Of a DNA stretch of 64,000 nt, positions 11,901 to 26,957 are shown one piece after another. The stretch covers positions 5,809,804 through 5,873,803 of the forward strand of contig CM053263.1 in the NCBI GenBank assembly GCA_028583405.1. The letters are read 5' to 3'. Under the pieces are notes generated by a model, which saw only the letters and a program-made list of their open reading frames with translations, did not search any database and had not been told where the DNA came from. Source of the stretch: Pogonophryne albipinna. Taxonomy: Eukaryota; Chordata; Actinopteri; Perciformes; Artedidraconidae. Every line of letters starts with the position of its first letter. Position 1 is the first letter of the stretch. The translations under genes and the position numbers were made by a program.

Positions 11901-14900
11901 TGTGAGGTAGTAGATTGAGGTGGGAGGTGAGTTTGGAGAGGAGGGTAGAGGTGTTTGCCTCTGGACTAGAAACAGAGAGCTGTGCAACACATCAAAGCTC
12001 CTGCAGCCACAGATGGCTAATAGCAGGATCAGACTGAAGCCTTCTGCTGATGATGCAGCACTTCAGTGGGAACAGGTAGAGGGGGGGCTTCATTGGACGA
12101 ACACATGGAGGACTAAAGAGGCATTTCTAGAGAGGGAGGTGTTGGAACAAGAGTATACAAATGGGAAAAAGACCATTATCACACGATAAGATATGAATGA
12201 GTGCATAACATAGTTGTACAATGGCACCTCCTATAGCCCATTTGATAGAGACACATTAAGAAAAGCTTAGGTGGACAGAGATGTGGAACGATGACTAAAT
12301 GGTGTGGGGAAAATAAATCACAAGAGGCCAAAATAGAAAACAGTAAGGGGAAAGAGTGAAATGAAAAAATCTAAAAGCAGGAAATATGACAGAAAGCGCT
12401 TGGAGAGCAGGAAGACTGAGACCTGCTATGGGATGTGGCTCAACAGATTTTCACCATCAAAAAGGAGGTTGCATAAAGAGTAGAGTGCATCAATGTGCTG
12501 GTACCACAGAAACTTCACACAGGCCACACTTTTCTTTGCAAAATGTCCTCTATAATTATAGCATTTGCTGAATAAACTTTACAAAACTGGCAGTGCAAGA
12601 TATTTGGAATTCTGTTATCAATATATGGCACAGTTAGGCTATCTCCAGCTTGGGTAAAAAAAACTACAAAAATGCACAATAAAATGGCAGCAAATTGTCT
12701 GCAAAGCCACAATAGCCAGCAGTTACAAAATGTCCACCAACATAGATTCAGTTCAAAAGAAATATAAATAACTGTCCACTGTTTACACTTTTCACTTGTT
12801 AGCTTACTGCTACAAAAATGTAGAATAATATAAAGAGCTAATTTAGGCTTGACTTTAATGTAAAGTTACTGATGGGGCTTTTGGAATGTGTGAATGCTCC
12901 TGGAATATCAGGACCTTTTCTGCCATTCTTCATCTTTTGCTAACATGAATTTAGAAGTTCTTAAATCTGTTTTGACATTGAATTAGCTTAACTGTTATGT
13001 AGCAACTGTATCAGTTTTAACAGCTAATTTTGTTGACTGGCAATATTTGGTACTAATGATAATCCTAAATGAATTTGAGTTTCTTTCAGTCAGAAATGGG
13101 AACTAAAATAAGGAGGAATTTGGGTCTCCATGTATTATGTAGAGAAAAAGATGAGGATTGTTACCAGAGCGGCATGAATAATAAAACCCACAAATATCCA
13201 TTACAGTACAAGCCATTATTTTCCCTTCACTGCTTTCACTCCAAATTCATTCATGGAACCTTGCCAGTACTGTTAATAGAAGACATTTCATTAAAAACAT
13301 ATCAGACAAGGTGGATTGGTGGCGTCAGATCAATGTTAAACGACATGAGGGGGTTTTGGTGCTCCATGCAGTAAACAGCTGGGAATGAGAAACACATCTT
13401 TCAAAAACATTCCATCTCTCAGCTTGTGACTGGATTTGTGCGTCGTCTTTTCCATGACAATGCTCAAGCTTTGACTTTCTGTATCAGATTTCAAAACAAC
13501 ATCTGGAGGGAGGGAGGGGGCTCAGCTTGAACCTGCATTTCTCTTTTTTTTTGTGCTTGCGTCTTTGTGACTGTCAAGCAGTGACAAAGCCAACCAAATC
13601 CAAAATCTATCCCTTGTTAAAATCTCACACTTCTTTCCCTGCCCCAATCCTCTCAAAGCTGTCTACCGCGGAGCAAAGTGCCTTGTTAGATCAGATCTGT
13701 GTCTGCTTCTCCTGCAATATCCCCGCCGAACAAAGTCTGGATTATACAATTAAACTCTACATCTTTGCATTTCAAAGCATAAGCCCTTATCAAGGCACCA
13801 ACATACACAAGATTTAAGGAAATGAGCAACTTAAAGAACGCCTACACAAGACATGTGAAGGAATTTGGATGCTACTCAGAAATGCACACAACTGGTAATT
13901 AGTTTGTCATAGTTTTGTTTCCATAAGCCTCTCTGTTTTCCCTTTCAGGTTATTTACTTTGAATGTGACTTTCCTGTCCTCTGCCACCTCATTCATTCGT
14001 CTCATTAGCTGTCAGCGCTCAAAAGCTTTCTGTGCTTCAAGGCTTTTCCTCCAGCAGACTCGCTCTGGTTGCTTTGCTCGTTCCCTCACATCCTCAGGAC
14101 CAGTCAGTAACAGCAAATATCCCGGGCTCTGCCTCGCCACTCAGCCACAGCGCTGCCATAAAAAGCAATAGCTCAGTTGTTATGTCCAAAAGTAAAGTCT
14201 TGATTTCCTTTTTTTTGCTGGCTTGTTATGGGGAAAAGGGACCACCCTGAGAAGTTGTAACAAGTCCAATTGTCATAAACTAACAGTTACATCTTAAGCC
14301 ACATAGACTTTTTGCCATAGAGCTACACTGGCTGGTCTGGACACAATTTATTTGATAAAGCAATTTTGACTATGCTTGTATTGGACTAAAGATCACATTT
14401 GTGGGAACATGTAAGAGCTGCATATGGCTCTCTGTGTCTAAAGTAGAGGTGCATTTAGCAGAGAGAAGGGGAGGAGAAGAGACAAGATGCAAATGACTTT
14501 ATAGTTATTGTAGATCGCCCTCTGTCAGTGAACAACAAAATGACAAATGGACTCCAGATTTTGTCCGTCATTAAATACTATCATTGTACGTAATTAAACA
14601 TCGTCTACTGCCATCAGTGCAAGTGGAGCTTATTTGCAGATGAGAGAAAATAGGGCTATGTCGGTCGATGCCAATGTCTGGCCAATTAATCAGTGCATCC
14701 TTAGTCTAAAGGAATCAGTATGCTTTTAACAAAGTATTCTTCGGGTTGCAGAAACTCTGATGTTTTCATTGGACAACTTTAGAAAAGTTTTCAACTTTTT
14801 GAAACAGACAAGCCTTGTTGTTAAGCCTTGTAGGAAAGTGACACACTTATTGGATAGCAAGCCTGTTGCTTTAGTCCAGTTTCTAAGTGAATTATTATTC

Positions 14901-17900
14901 CCTCTTTAATATTTTGGAAAATGTTTGGTAAAAACATTGATACCAATCTCATATCTGCCTGTGAAATAGCTAGTCAGGAGATAGTTGGCTTAGTTTTGCA
15001 ACAGAAGTTCTCAGCAACAGCCTTGTAGTAAGTAAATAACACATTGTATCTAATATCTTTAATGTGTACAAAAGAGTTCTGGTTTAACAGTGGGGTATGT
15101 GATGGAGTATTCCTTGATAGGCACAAGTGACTTCCTGTTCTCAGTTTGATGTAGGAAGACTTTAGGGCAGCTGATTGGCCGATGGAAAAGAGCCAGTCTA
15201 CTCCATGCTTCAACCCTATATGCTAAACTAACTGTCTGCTGGCTGTAGCTTTGTATTTATTGTACAGACAATAATCTCCTCTACCTCTTGGCAAGACAGT
15301 GAAAAAGCCTATTTTCCCAAAATGTCGAGCTGAGTCTTTGTTCTTGCTGCATCGCCACTGGCGCAGGATGTAAACAGACAATAGGTGTGTAGACGTGTCT
15401 ACCACTTTTCTGTTTGGGGTATAATTGCAAAGGCTAGAATAAATCTAAGTTAATATTTAGAGTGTTTTCCCGGGAAATCTCTGCCATATCAGCAAAGTAA
15501 AAGGAAGGAAGGATAAAATGCTTGAGATCAGGGTGTCCTCATGTCCCCTCTGCAGATTAAAATCATGACACTCTGAGAGCTGGCTGCCTTCACATCGCCC
15601 CATCTTCTGTAAAACACAGGCTGCTAGATTTTTTTTATTCTTTGATAATCCAAATGGATTTTATGTGCAAGGAAGCACAAGCTTCTCTTTGACTTTTGCC
15701 TTTAGCATCTAATTTAACTGGCCTTACGAAATGGGGCTTGGGTAGGAAACGGCAAAACAATAAAGGAAGGGACTCAACACCAAATTTAGAATTTGTAAAA
15801 TGAAATCCTTAAACGGTTAAAGCCTTTTTTTGCAGGATAATCTTTCGGCTGTGCCCCAACTACCCTGATGTGTCTCTCCTCCCCAGCAGTCATTTCTGTC
15901 ATTATTATCTCCCCCTGCTCTCTATCCGTCCATCTTGCCTACTCATAACTTATTCCATTATGTCCTTCTGATTCCTTCCCGCTCTAACTCCCTAAACCCC
16001 TCCCTTCCCTTTTCACATTCTTTGTCTTTCTTTCATTTTCCGTCAATTGCCCTCGCCTTTAATCCTCCCTCTTGATGATTGGATCCTCAAGGTCAATTTC
16101 CTGTTATAATCAAAGCCTCAGATATAATAAAAAAAACGACTACTCCAAAAAAAGCAGTGACCCAGCCTTGAGCACAGTGGCGTCAGGATAAACCCTGCAG
16201 AAGCACATGCAGGTCACGACCTCGTTTGTGTTTTCATTGAGGTTAGGCTTGGTCATTACGCCTCTTTGGCCATGATGTTTGGTTGTTTGTTTGTTTGTTT
16301 ATCATCATTTGTCCTCTACTTGTCACGCCTCTCTGCTGACCCCTGGGTTGTGTTCAGGGCCCCTCTGGCAATGACCGTTCTGACCCCAACAACCAAAGAC
16401 ATAACACCACAGCTCATTCCTCATCTACATGTGTACACAGACGATGCTACACGAGCCTGCATAGACTTTCCATGAATGCCTGCAAGCATGTATGTTTGTG
16501 AATAGAGAGAATGAGGCCACCAGCCGGGTTGTATAGATTTTCTTTGCTGTTGATACTCCCCAGTGCTCAGGGGATCACCGACCCAGTCAGTTAGTTGGCA
16601 AGCCAAGGGCCCCCATTGATCATTTATCACACGGTAAACAAACCTCCATGAAGGCTTGCCATCATCCCTTGCAGCATCTAGGATCCAGTGTCAGAGGGGC
16701 AACACTGGGCCCATAATCCTGCATTACCCCATTTTGTACTGATAAAAGTGTACTGCTTTAAAAAATAAATAACAATATGTATTAAATCTGAAGGCGTTAT
16801 CAGCACTGAGCAGCCTCCGAATCCCAATCGAATTTTATTTTCAACAGATGAGAAAAGGTATTAGGTTTGAAATACAGCTTATTCATTTATATATTTTTCA
16901 AAAATCGGTTCTGGTCAATGATGGTAACAATATTAGAAAAGGTTTCTGGAGCTCTGTTTACTTTTCACAGAGTATGCTCTGCTCTACAGCAACCTGTGAG
17001 GTTAGAAAGTTGGATTTCATGCCAAGTTTAACAGAATAAATGAATGATTTTTATCCAGGTCTGATGAAACCCCTTGAATTCTGAGAAATTCCATGGCAAT
17101 GCTGAATGAATGACCCGAAGCTTGTCCTCGGGGGGGGCTCCCATTGTTCAAGAAACTGAAGCCATTTTTCAACCATCCCAGGTAGGCAAACTCTCTGAAG
17201 ACACTGCACTTTGTCAAACACATAAATATTTAATTAAGTTCAGCACAAAGGAAGAAAATCCAAAAGGGCTCCGTATCGAGAGCCCTTCTACCCATAAAGA
17301 CGTATTAGCATTAAAGTTGTGTGAAACTTTCTCAAAGATCGTAAAAGAACTTGAGATAAACACAACACTTTGCATAATTAAACTCCCAGCTACACAGTAA
17401 TTAAGACCATGCTATCAGTTATCCTTGACATCATGATGCAGACACAGGAGCTACATTATCTTTGTTTTGTGTCTATTTCAGGCGTGGAGAAAAATATACT
17501 TTCTCTATTTTCAACAGCTTCCTGATTGTAAATGAGGTGACAAGGTTCTTTGTATGCTCAATTGGTTCCTGGGTTGCTTTTTTCTTCCTCTCACAGCGAT
17601 GTCTCCCCCAGATCAGAAGGAATCAGCCTCTCAGGAAGAGACCAGCTGCTGTTCCATTCACATTATTTGCACTCGCTACTCTTTTGCGTTGACAACATAA
17701 TTACCAAAGCCGAGGCCCTGTGCAATTAAAACCCAGTGGCTGCTGACAGGGGGGGCTTGAGTAGAGCGAACACGGCGGGATGAGACAGGATCTCAACAGA
17801 AGTGTCTCTTAGAGGGGAAATGTCCCCGTTTTTCCACGATAATGACAGGAGCGCAGGAACAACATAAAGTTTGCCGTCGCAGCAGGACTTGAAAAAAATC

Positions 17901-20900
17901 AAAGATGATGATGTGGATGCCCCTCAAATGGCCCCTTCTACCATGTATCTCTTTATTAGCTCACAGGGGATTGTGGAAAGGGTGTTTTATCGCATGAAAG
18001 TACTCATAGAACATTTACAGATTTGAGGATCAAGGGTTGCCCTCTAGGATATTTGCTGCAGGATCCTATTCAAGTGCATAACCAAAAAAGTCAGTGATGT
18101 GAAAGGGGTTAGGATGGATTTAGGATTAAAGGGTTACACTGGACTTAATGGCGGCTACATTCAACTACAACAATACCACTTGTAGACAGCAGGAACTGCC
18201 ATTGGTTATCATGAGCTGCTTGTGTTTTCTCTCACTTGTTTCTGGCTCGATAGAGATTATTGTGAAAAAATATATTAGGGAAGTTGCATAAATGCTCTCA
18301 CATCTAGCAAAGCCATGTTGACTGCAAACCTTCTGTTCACCCTCAACACAGTAAAAAAATAACCTTAACACAGTGTCTTTGGGGACTCTAAGAATAAACT
18401 TGAAACAACCATCATAGCAAAATGGTAACATATTTCTTCTTCGAAAAAGAAAGGTATTAGTTATGTAACTAATATAATTTGAAAATGAAGTTAATTTGCA
18501 TATTCCAAATATTAACATAATGTAAAAATAAACCTTATGACGTTATCTGTGCCTGTCTCCTTGTCTGGATAAACAGCAGCAGGGTATCCTAGAGGCGAAA
18601 TGACTCAAACCTATATGCCCCTGGGGCGGAGAGCTACATAGATAAAAACGCACGTAAACACACACGCACAACACACTAAGGCTCACACTGAGGCAGGTCT
18701 TCCAGTGAGTGCATGAATGCATGGCCAGAGGGAAATTACTGTCACCTACGATGTGTGTGGGTCTGAATAATTGTCTGCCTGCATCTATTTTTATGGTAAT
18801 ATGTGCAGCCCTTCAGTGCATTCAACATAAATCAAATATATCATTTTTCACTTTTTAATGAAGAAAAATTACCTACTTGTAGCAGCGCAGCTTGTTAGAC
18901 AAACAAAATAACTGGAGTTCCCGTTGGGCAACATGGCACCAACCTTACCAAATGAGCCCTCCATCACATGTGATCAATAATTGTCAATCCTCGTTCCACT
19001 TTGAGAGTACGGCAAGTCCAAACCTTGCATTATTCTGCCAAACCCTGCGCCACCTCTGCAGATTAATCGGGTGTTTTGTGACAACAGGATTGCTCTTTAC
19101 AAATGATTTAACTGCAAACTAATTTGTTTTCAAGTGGATTGAAAGCAAAAGATTAAATACTTACCATTTGTGAACAAAACACACGCTGCATACCGAGATC
19201 ATATTGATAGCGCCCAGGTCTAAATACAAAGCAATACATGCATGCTATGCTGAAACCATTAGAGCATTAGCTGTTATTAAGTTCATTTACTTCAATGCAG
19301 TTTCACGATTATACAATGTCAAAACATGAAACAATCAGCCCAGAAATAATGACATTTTGAATATTTCAAGCCTTGAGCACTTTCTGGTAGGAATTTAATA
19401 GCATTTTCATTAGTTTTTGCAGAGATAAGATGGCTGTTTGATTATGAAAAAGCAGAGAATGGCACTTTGGTTTGTTAAACAGCTTAAGAAATGAAAAGGA
19501 AGGCAGTGAGGCATTACAAACGAAATGTTGCCACTGCCACGGTACTTATATCACCCCCAATAGAGACACAAACTACTTTCTATGAGCTTGTTAACTGTTG
19601 TCAATTGGCCTTTTGGTCTGCATGTGTGTCTGTCTGACAAACTTGCAACAGAATCTTGTAAATAAGACCAAACATGATGCACTCAACCTCAAGCTTTCTT
19701 CCCAAACTAATATCCTCATTGAAATCCACAACAGATCATACACATGGACCTTAAATGAAGCTTATTTTTTAACCAGTGGGTGACTCTCTTTAGAAAAGTG
19801 TCATCACAAAGCAACAATGGGGCCACAGCAGTCAGCACAGCAACAGTTCAGTCTGGAACATGATGCCCGCTGCTACTTATCAAAAAGTTGTTGTTTACTC
19901 CAAAAGTCTTGACGTCAATCAAAGACCTGCCCTGTGGAGTTAATAGAAATGCATTCTAAGGTGTATACTTAAAAGTATACAAAGGATGAATTTAAAATGA
20001 TCAAATAGTCACAGGGAGATATAAATAATGAGATAAAAGATCACTTTGACGGTGGTAAGTATCACCTGTACTCAATTACTTCTATCTCAGTTTACAGCTG
20101 TTTGCTACAGTTTGTGCCAAAAATCATAAACCTGCTCTTTGTTTGAAACTTCATTTATTCAGGGATGTTTTGCTGCAGGGCTGTTTACTTGCATGCAAAG
20201 CCTGCGATAACATTATTAGTACATGCTACTCGGAATACAAACAGACTACAAATCAGATACTTCCAATTCCAAACAATACTTTTACTACTTCAATGGTAAG
20301 CAACACGTTTGATAAATTAAGAACTACCCAAAATGTATGATGAATGTGTGAAATTAGTCAAAACAATTCAATACTAACTCCCTACAGCTATGCTATGCTA
20401 GGTGCTAAGACCTATACAGTCTATGGCTAACACACAGCAGCGCTTAACTTATTAGCACAACTCACAAAGTACACTGATATTAATGTAGTTCATTTTGAAG
20501 ATTTTTGGACAATAGACACCTTTACATTTTTAATTATACATTTCATGACTGTCCATCAAATGGTCTTGGTCCCACTATTTGCTAAAAATCCCATAATAAA
20601 GACAGAACAACCAACATATTAGCTCCTAAAATGCTTCCCTTCTAACAGCTGGTTATCCTTCTCTAACACCTGCCAGCACAACACTGCAGAAGTTTTTTCA
20701 GCCCTCCTTTCACTTTTTCCGTCTCAGTCATCACCTGAAAGCCACCTGTTCCCTCTCCACTGCTCTTCTGTCAGCACTTCACCCGGTGACCTTTGAAAGT
20801 CTTATTCAAAGCACCAGATTGTTTTTCTTAGAGTGCCAACATCTGTGTAGTGGTGACAGCTACTGTATGGCTAAGTGCAATTCTGTCACCAAATGTTCAG

Positions 20901-23301
20901 CCATAATTCACTTTATGTCAAAACGTATTGAATAATTGATAAATGGATTATAGGTATATGACAAAGGCTTAAATAGAGGTTATACGACGCTAACAGAGTA
21001 TTTATTTTTCCATTTGTTCAGGGCCAAATTGCCTAGTTGTTTGAGGAATGAAAGCAATTTAAAACAAATGACCGATAGAGGTACACCTAATAACATATTG
21101 ATTTTAAAATTAAGATATCTGCCCCCACAATTTCTGTGTAATTTCTTGGGAATGTTGTGGTAGTAGATTGCGGCAGTAGAAGAAAATCCCATGGCTAATT
21201 TTTTTCCACAACCAGTGCAATTTGCCGCAATTTTCAGCCGTCACAGGGAATGCTATCTCTCCTTTAAGTCATCTTAAATTCTATTTTGAACACCACCTCC
21301 TCCTCAACCTCCTGCTGCTTTCTTATTCTTCACTTCCCTGTTACATTTATTGTAAAAGCACAGAGCAGTGATCACTAACAGATTGAAGCCATTTCTGTTT
21401 AAACAGAAGCGAGGAGAGGGAAGTCAAATGTATCTTTCTGCCACCCACTCCTCAAATAAAAAGTCAAATGTTGGCATCCTCTGCCTCTATAGCCATCCCA
21501 TTTGTCCTGAGCGCCATTCAGGTTTCAATGCAATTTGTTTGTACATGATTCTGGGAAATAGCTGTTGGAGAAGTGATAGTAGAGCTAAATGGCCTAGTTG
21601 TAGTGATGGATGTGACATATATAAATCAGAGTGTGGATGGGGAGGGCTGATGGTCATAAGGTTTAATCAGCACCATACGTCTTGCAGAATGGAACGAGGG
21701 CTGATCCCGTATTAGCTTTAATAACCTCTGTCACAACTCACAATACTGACACGTTCCCCTCATTATAATAAGTCCACATTATGCTTTATGATAATAGGAA
21801 CTTCATTTGTATAGCATTTTTAAAGACAGACTTAAAAAAGAACTGGCAGACAAAGCAAACGAGGCAATAAAAAGCCAAACCCAAGGGCCAAACAAAAGCT
21901 AAACTAAATTAAGGTAACATTACCATAAGAGAGGTCAGCAGTTTAAGCAAGGGTGCATTTTTCATTAAATCAACCTTCAAATGCTACTTTGAGCGTGCGC
22001 TAGTTTCCCGAAAAATCCCCAGGATATATTCTCGACACTACAGAACGAAGCTGAATACAATCTGAAAAAGCAAAACAGAAACCTGCTGTTCAGTTTTGCC
22101 TTCCACTTGTGAGGAGGATAGCCAGATGGTGGGACCAAGAGGAATTAATGTGAAGTTATTTTGGACATTAATAATCTCAAAAGGAGAATGATGGTTGGGA
22201 AAATAGTGTCTCATCCCTTCTGCCAGTGTCAGCCTCAGTGGAAGCGTTGTGGGTAAAAGTGAACAAAGCAGAAAACAAAGTGAGAAAGTCCTTCACAAGT
22301 GTTGTTAATATAAAGGTCAGCCGTACTGCAGCGCCGCTCCTATGGGGCCCAATTTGTTTCTGCAGTGATCAATACAGGAAATGTGAGAGAGGATCCTCTG
22401 TCAGCAGCCCTCAGAAGTTTAATCTGATGTTTTTCAAATATCTCATCAGCCTAAAAGAGATAATTCTGCTCATTAATCTCAAAGACCAAAATGAGACAGT
22501 AAACTGACTCATCATTTCTGGTTGTTGCGTCTTATTTTATTATCTGGATCTGATACTCCCCGCTCACAGATTTCCTGGGCGATTAGTTGTCAAACACAAT
22601 AAATGATGGACTTTTTCAACTTTATGGCAGCAGCGATTAACTTTTTTGCACCAAGTCATTATCATTCTTAAGAGACACAATTTCCAAAGAGATATAAGAA
22701 TGTATTTAACTGTACTTCCAATTGATGTGTCCTTAATCAAGGCAATCACTGGCATTAACAGCTGTTTTTCAATCAAACACCACATACTAAAAGATGGTTT
22801 TCAGTGTGTCTGGTTACCAAAATTGTGAAAAATCAGCATACACTTGAAAATGCTTGATGTTTATGTTTGGTGTTGACTAATCCCCCACAATGCAATTCAC
22901 AAAAGAATAATGGGAGCTGCAACTCATGACAACAAATTGTGGATTAGGGTGAGTACTATGTTTAAAAAATATTACATATTTTCAAAATGATTATAGCTAC
23001 AGTGTTAGTTTATTAGTAAAGGTCATTGATGTATTGTGTACTGCAAGAAAATAAAAAAGACAAAATAGCATAAATACATCCGTTTCTGCATTCTACTTTC
23101 TCAGCTTGGTTTCTCCAAGGAGTGTTGGACTAGAGGGTAAATTACCATCTTAAATCTTTATGCAGCTTTTTCTTTCAAACAAACTTCTTTAAAGTATTTA
23201 CTAAATAAAACACATTGCTATGAATACCAAAGAAGCCATGGTCTACTTGTTGCGCTACACACTTTTTTACTTTGAGCACAGTGTTCAATTATACTTTAAC
23301 C
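5944..23301. other. gene-free intergenic DNA
   Basis: No ORF here resembles a known protein, and none has splice-consistent neighbours. The region has ordinary AT-rich vertebrate composition. Degenerate repeat traces occur near 6800-6990 (repeated GTTAGC/TTAGCA words) and 14860-15000. Some stretches of less AT-rich, repeat-free sequence (9870-9990, 10730-10990, 17690-17760) could be conserved non-coding elements, but that needs cross-species alignment. Confidence 0.6.
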
Positions 23302-24071
23302 CAGTGGTTCCCAAACTTTTTCAGTTGGGACCCCCCAACCCGGTTCCCATCTATATTGGTAGGATTAATTGTATATTGTTGTAAAAACATTACATTTTCT
23401 CTGCTAATAAGAAGAAGATACAAAGATCCAACTATAATTTTATATTTTATTATGGATTACACATGAACAAAAGTGCTTGTAATAGATACTGTGAATTAAT
23501 TTGGCCTAATTAAAACTGGTTGGCCTTCTTCCCTGAGTAGTAGATTTTTAAATTCAAATTTCTTTAAGGAAAATATATTAATTAACTACTTAATTAATTA
23601 TTTCTACTGCAGGTTGCAAACGATCACATCACTTTACCATTCCTATTCCACACATAGCCTATCAATGACTTGTGTGTGCTTGCTTTCCCTTGCAGATCTT
23701 CTCAAACCGGGGGTGTTGTTTTGAGACTGCCCCTCTCAGTTCATTCTCAATGTTCAGCTTTGATCTGTATTTCGTTTTGATGGCAGCAACAGCAGAAAAA
23801 GCCTATCTCACACAAGTAGGATGTTGCAAAAGGCAGCATTATGCCCACAGCTCTCTGACCAATGACATATTTTCGAGCAGTGTTTGTTTACAATTGAATA
23901 ATAATAATAATACATTTGATGTATATAGGTGCACTTTAAAAACAACGTCATCTCAAAGTGCTTCACAAAGCTAAAAGGAGAAAATAATAAAATAAAAAAA
24001 TCTTCCCGCGGCACCTCTGCAGTACCTCCGCGACCCACCAGGGGTCGCGCCCCACAGTTTGAAAACCACGG
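23302..24071. mobile_element. hAT (Charlie-like) non-autonomous element
   Basis: The left end is CAGTGGTTCCCAAACTTTTT and the right end is AGTTTGAAAACCACGG, the inverted termini typical of hAT-Charlie elements. An exact 8-bp target duplication, CTTTAACC, flanks it (23294-23301 and 24072-24079). It is 770 bp with no intact transposase. An internal ATA-rich run lies near 23895. Confidence 0.88.
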
Positions 24072-25957
24072 CTTTAACCAAAGTAGTTTTTGTAATTCGA
24101 GTGACATAAACTTAATATTTCCAGTCTCGTCTGAACAATAAAGCTGAAAATGTACTTGAATATTTAAAGAGAAGTAAACAAACAAAGTCTCAGAAATTAA
24201 TTAATGATTGGTATATAATCCATTAAAAAGTGATTAGGAGCTTTGTAAGCTACCAGCCCTTTACTATTAAACACTCTTAAGCCTCTGTGCTAATAAGAAG
24301 AGCAAACCCATACGAAACAATGTGATTACAATTTAAATTAATTATGCATAAAACAATAGTGAAATACTTTCATCCAGAGCTAAAACCAGCCCACTTATTT
24401 ATTTGTGCATCACAACAAACCCGAGCTTCCGTGTGAAGCAGATGTGCCATAAAGCAGCTGACTTGAATTCATTTCCAAGCATTTCATTTTCCACGATGCA
24501 TGACCTTTTCCTTCATTTGTTTACCTTGAAAGAACCTTAAGGTATCCATCTGAAGTCATTTTTCAATTTGACCTATACTGCTTAACAGCACAAACTGCCA
24601 TAACGGCGAACACACAGCCAGGATGCAGCTTTGATATTTTTAAAGTGATCAGTAAAATACTAAAAGGTACTGTAAAGGTTAATAGAGTTCACATCATCCT
24701 CATTATTCTCAAAAGATTGCAACTGAATTACCCGCCAAGCCTTGAGGAAAATCTTAACTCTCAGTTAAAGAACAAAATGAGGGTGTACAGGTATTTCCAC
24801 AAAGACCATCGAAGCGAGAAAATAGCTTACTTTCTCATTTTAATTTCTACACCTCAAGCCTTTGCCATCAGTTGGGCTTGACGTTGTAATTTCAGCCCAC
24901 CATTCGGTAGACTGCTATTGCACACATGATTTGTTGACATTGTGGTTCCCTTTCCATCGAAGGAGAGAGAAGACGGATGCAAACAAGCATAATCAGTCCC
25001 CCTGAGAATCTTTTGCTGATGGGTTAAACAAGTGCCCTTGCTGCCAGCAGCCATTAACCACTGCAGCTAGGGCCCGCTCTGACAGAGCATGGGGATGTTT
25101 AGGACTCAGAGTTCATTTGGAAAAAGCCCTGTAATTGGCTGCGATCTGTCTGACAGCTTTGAGTGGAGGTCCGGGGGGCTTCTATATTGATGAATCTTCC
25201 TGAATTTAAACCTCGCTACCTTCTTCTGGCAGCGTGGGGTCTACTTCATAAATCTAATGGTCATGCTTATATTCTCAAGTCTTTCAAACTTAGTAGAAAC
25301 TGTATGTCCAAAGAGGGTTGGGAAAAAGTTGAGTAACGACGGTAGAAACTGATTCTGCTTCTCACTTCATTTCTAAGCTCAGTACAGATGTTCCTAATGA
25401 GTGTATGGTCTCAACTGCTAGTTTCAACACTTATTAATTTAGTAAATTATGGTCCAAGCTAGAGTATAATAATTTATAAAACAGGGTATGTTTTAAAGCC
25501 TTAACCCTAAAAAACAAAATGGTGACAGCCAAACAACAAGCTTTTAAACAGTTGTCTACAAACCAATGGGTGATGTCATCTTTTATTCAGTCTATAAACA
25601 AGACCCTAATTAACCCCAGACTGAAACAACCTGGGGCAACTCCCACTACTCAACTGGGAATGACTGCCCATCAACCAGCCTGAGTAATAATCCCACTCTC
25701 TGTTTTTCATAATGCTTCACTACGCCTCAGTGCCAAGTGGCTCCCATGATTCTTTGCTTCCCTTTGTATTCTCTGAAAATATGTTGGTTACTGTAGGATG
25801 TTAACTGAAGTGGAGAGTAAGGGTGTGAAGGTCATGGTGGGAGTGTGTGTATTATTGCAACATCAAACATGTACTAGTCTGTGTCATGGCGAATACAGTC
25901 GCTGCTTTATTTATGTCTGTATAGGCCGTTGTTGTGAGTGTGGACGGTCGGAGCATA
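24072..25957. other. gene-free intergenic DNA
   Basis: I see no gene, RNA or clear mobile element here. The short ORFs have no recognisable domain. Confidence 0.5.
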
Positions 25958-26839
25958 TGTGACCTGCTCCATCGAAATCAGTCGCTTTGACCCGAATACA
26001 CATTTTGAGTTGTATACACTGTTGGAAAGAGGAGATTCCTAGCTTTCTAATGATATCAGGATTGTTTTTGTACTCCAAATATTAAGCGAAATATGTCACA
26101 TTATATAATGACTGTTACAGAGTCATCATTTTGAGAAAAAGGCCTTCAAAGTTTCCTCTTCTCTGGAATCAATCGATCTGATTGATTATTAGCGGAGCAA
26201 ATGATCAAAATACTACGGAGGGAAGATATTTTCGTTTGGAGGGGAAGCTCGCGAGTGTGTGTGTGTGTATACGTGTGTGTGTGTGCGTGTGTGTGTTTGT
26301 GTAATTTTGCGTTTGTGTGTATTGTGTTTGTTTCCCGGGGAAAACCCTCACGAGAAACACCGGCTGTTGTTATTACTGCTGTGACGTTAAATTACTCCGT
26401 TCTCCGCTTGTAATTATGCCGTTACAAACTTGAAAGTTGTATTTATCATCTGAATTTGCCAAAACAAGTTTAATATTCTGAAAGGCAAGACTTTGTTTAA
26501 TTGAAATCAGATGAAAACAAACTGTAACGGACCCTGCCGTGTTATCTATGATTACTATACTCTTACATTCATAATTTCAGCCGGAGGGAGGGGGGGCGGC
26601 ACAGCGGAAGAGCAGATTGCGAGTGAGAGGTGCCTGTCTTCGTCCCTTTACAACCTTCAAAAATGTATTTATCGTGTGATTTGGGAAATAAAAGTTTCAT
26701 ATTCTGAAAGCCAAGACTTTGTTTGTTTAAAATCAAACAAAACACCCGAACCCCGAAAAAATAGTTTTTTATGTAAATCCACGTTTATTTTGAAATGAGC
26801 CGTTGCGACTTCCGACTGATTTCGATAGAGCGGGTCACA
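25958..26839. mobile_element. Tc1/mariner-like MITE, TA target
   Basis: The inverted ends are TGTGACCTGCTCCATCGAAA and, read from the other side, TGTGACCCGCTCTATCGAAA; the match continues through TCAGTCG. TA dinucleotides flank both ends. The element is 882 bp with no transposase frame. Inside are a GT-rich run (about 26255-26325) and an internal direct duplication of a block containing ATTCTGAAAG and CAAGACTTTGTTT (about 26461-26530 and 26675-26745). Confidence 0.75.
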
Positions 26840-26957
26840 TATACTGCGTTAGCTTAGCCGATCTCCATTTAGAAAACACGCATTTTAAAAAGGTTTTTCG
26901 CCTGCCGTCTGTCTGCAGACTTGTCAAAGCATTAATTCATGGTTTTTACTAACCGGT

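Noticed and set aside
13527..13817. 96-codon ORF as a new small gene
   Set aside because: It shows no domain, signal or splice context, and its length is expected by chance in 64 kb.
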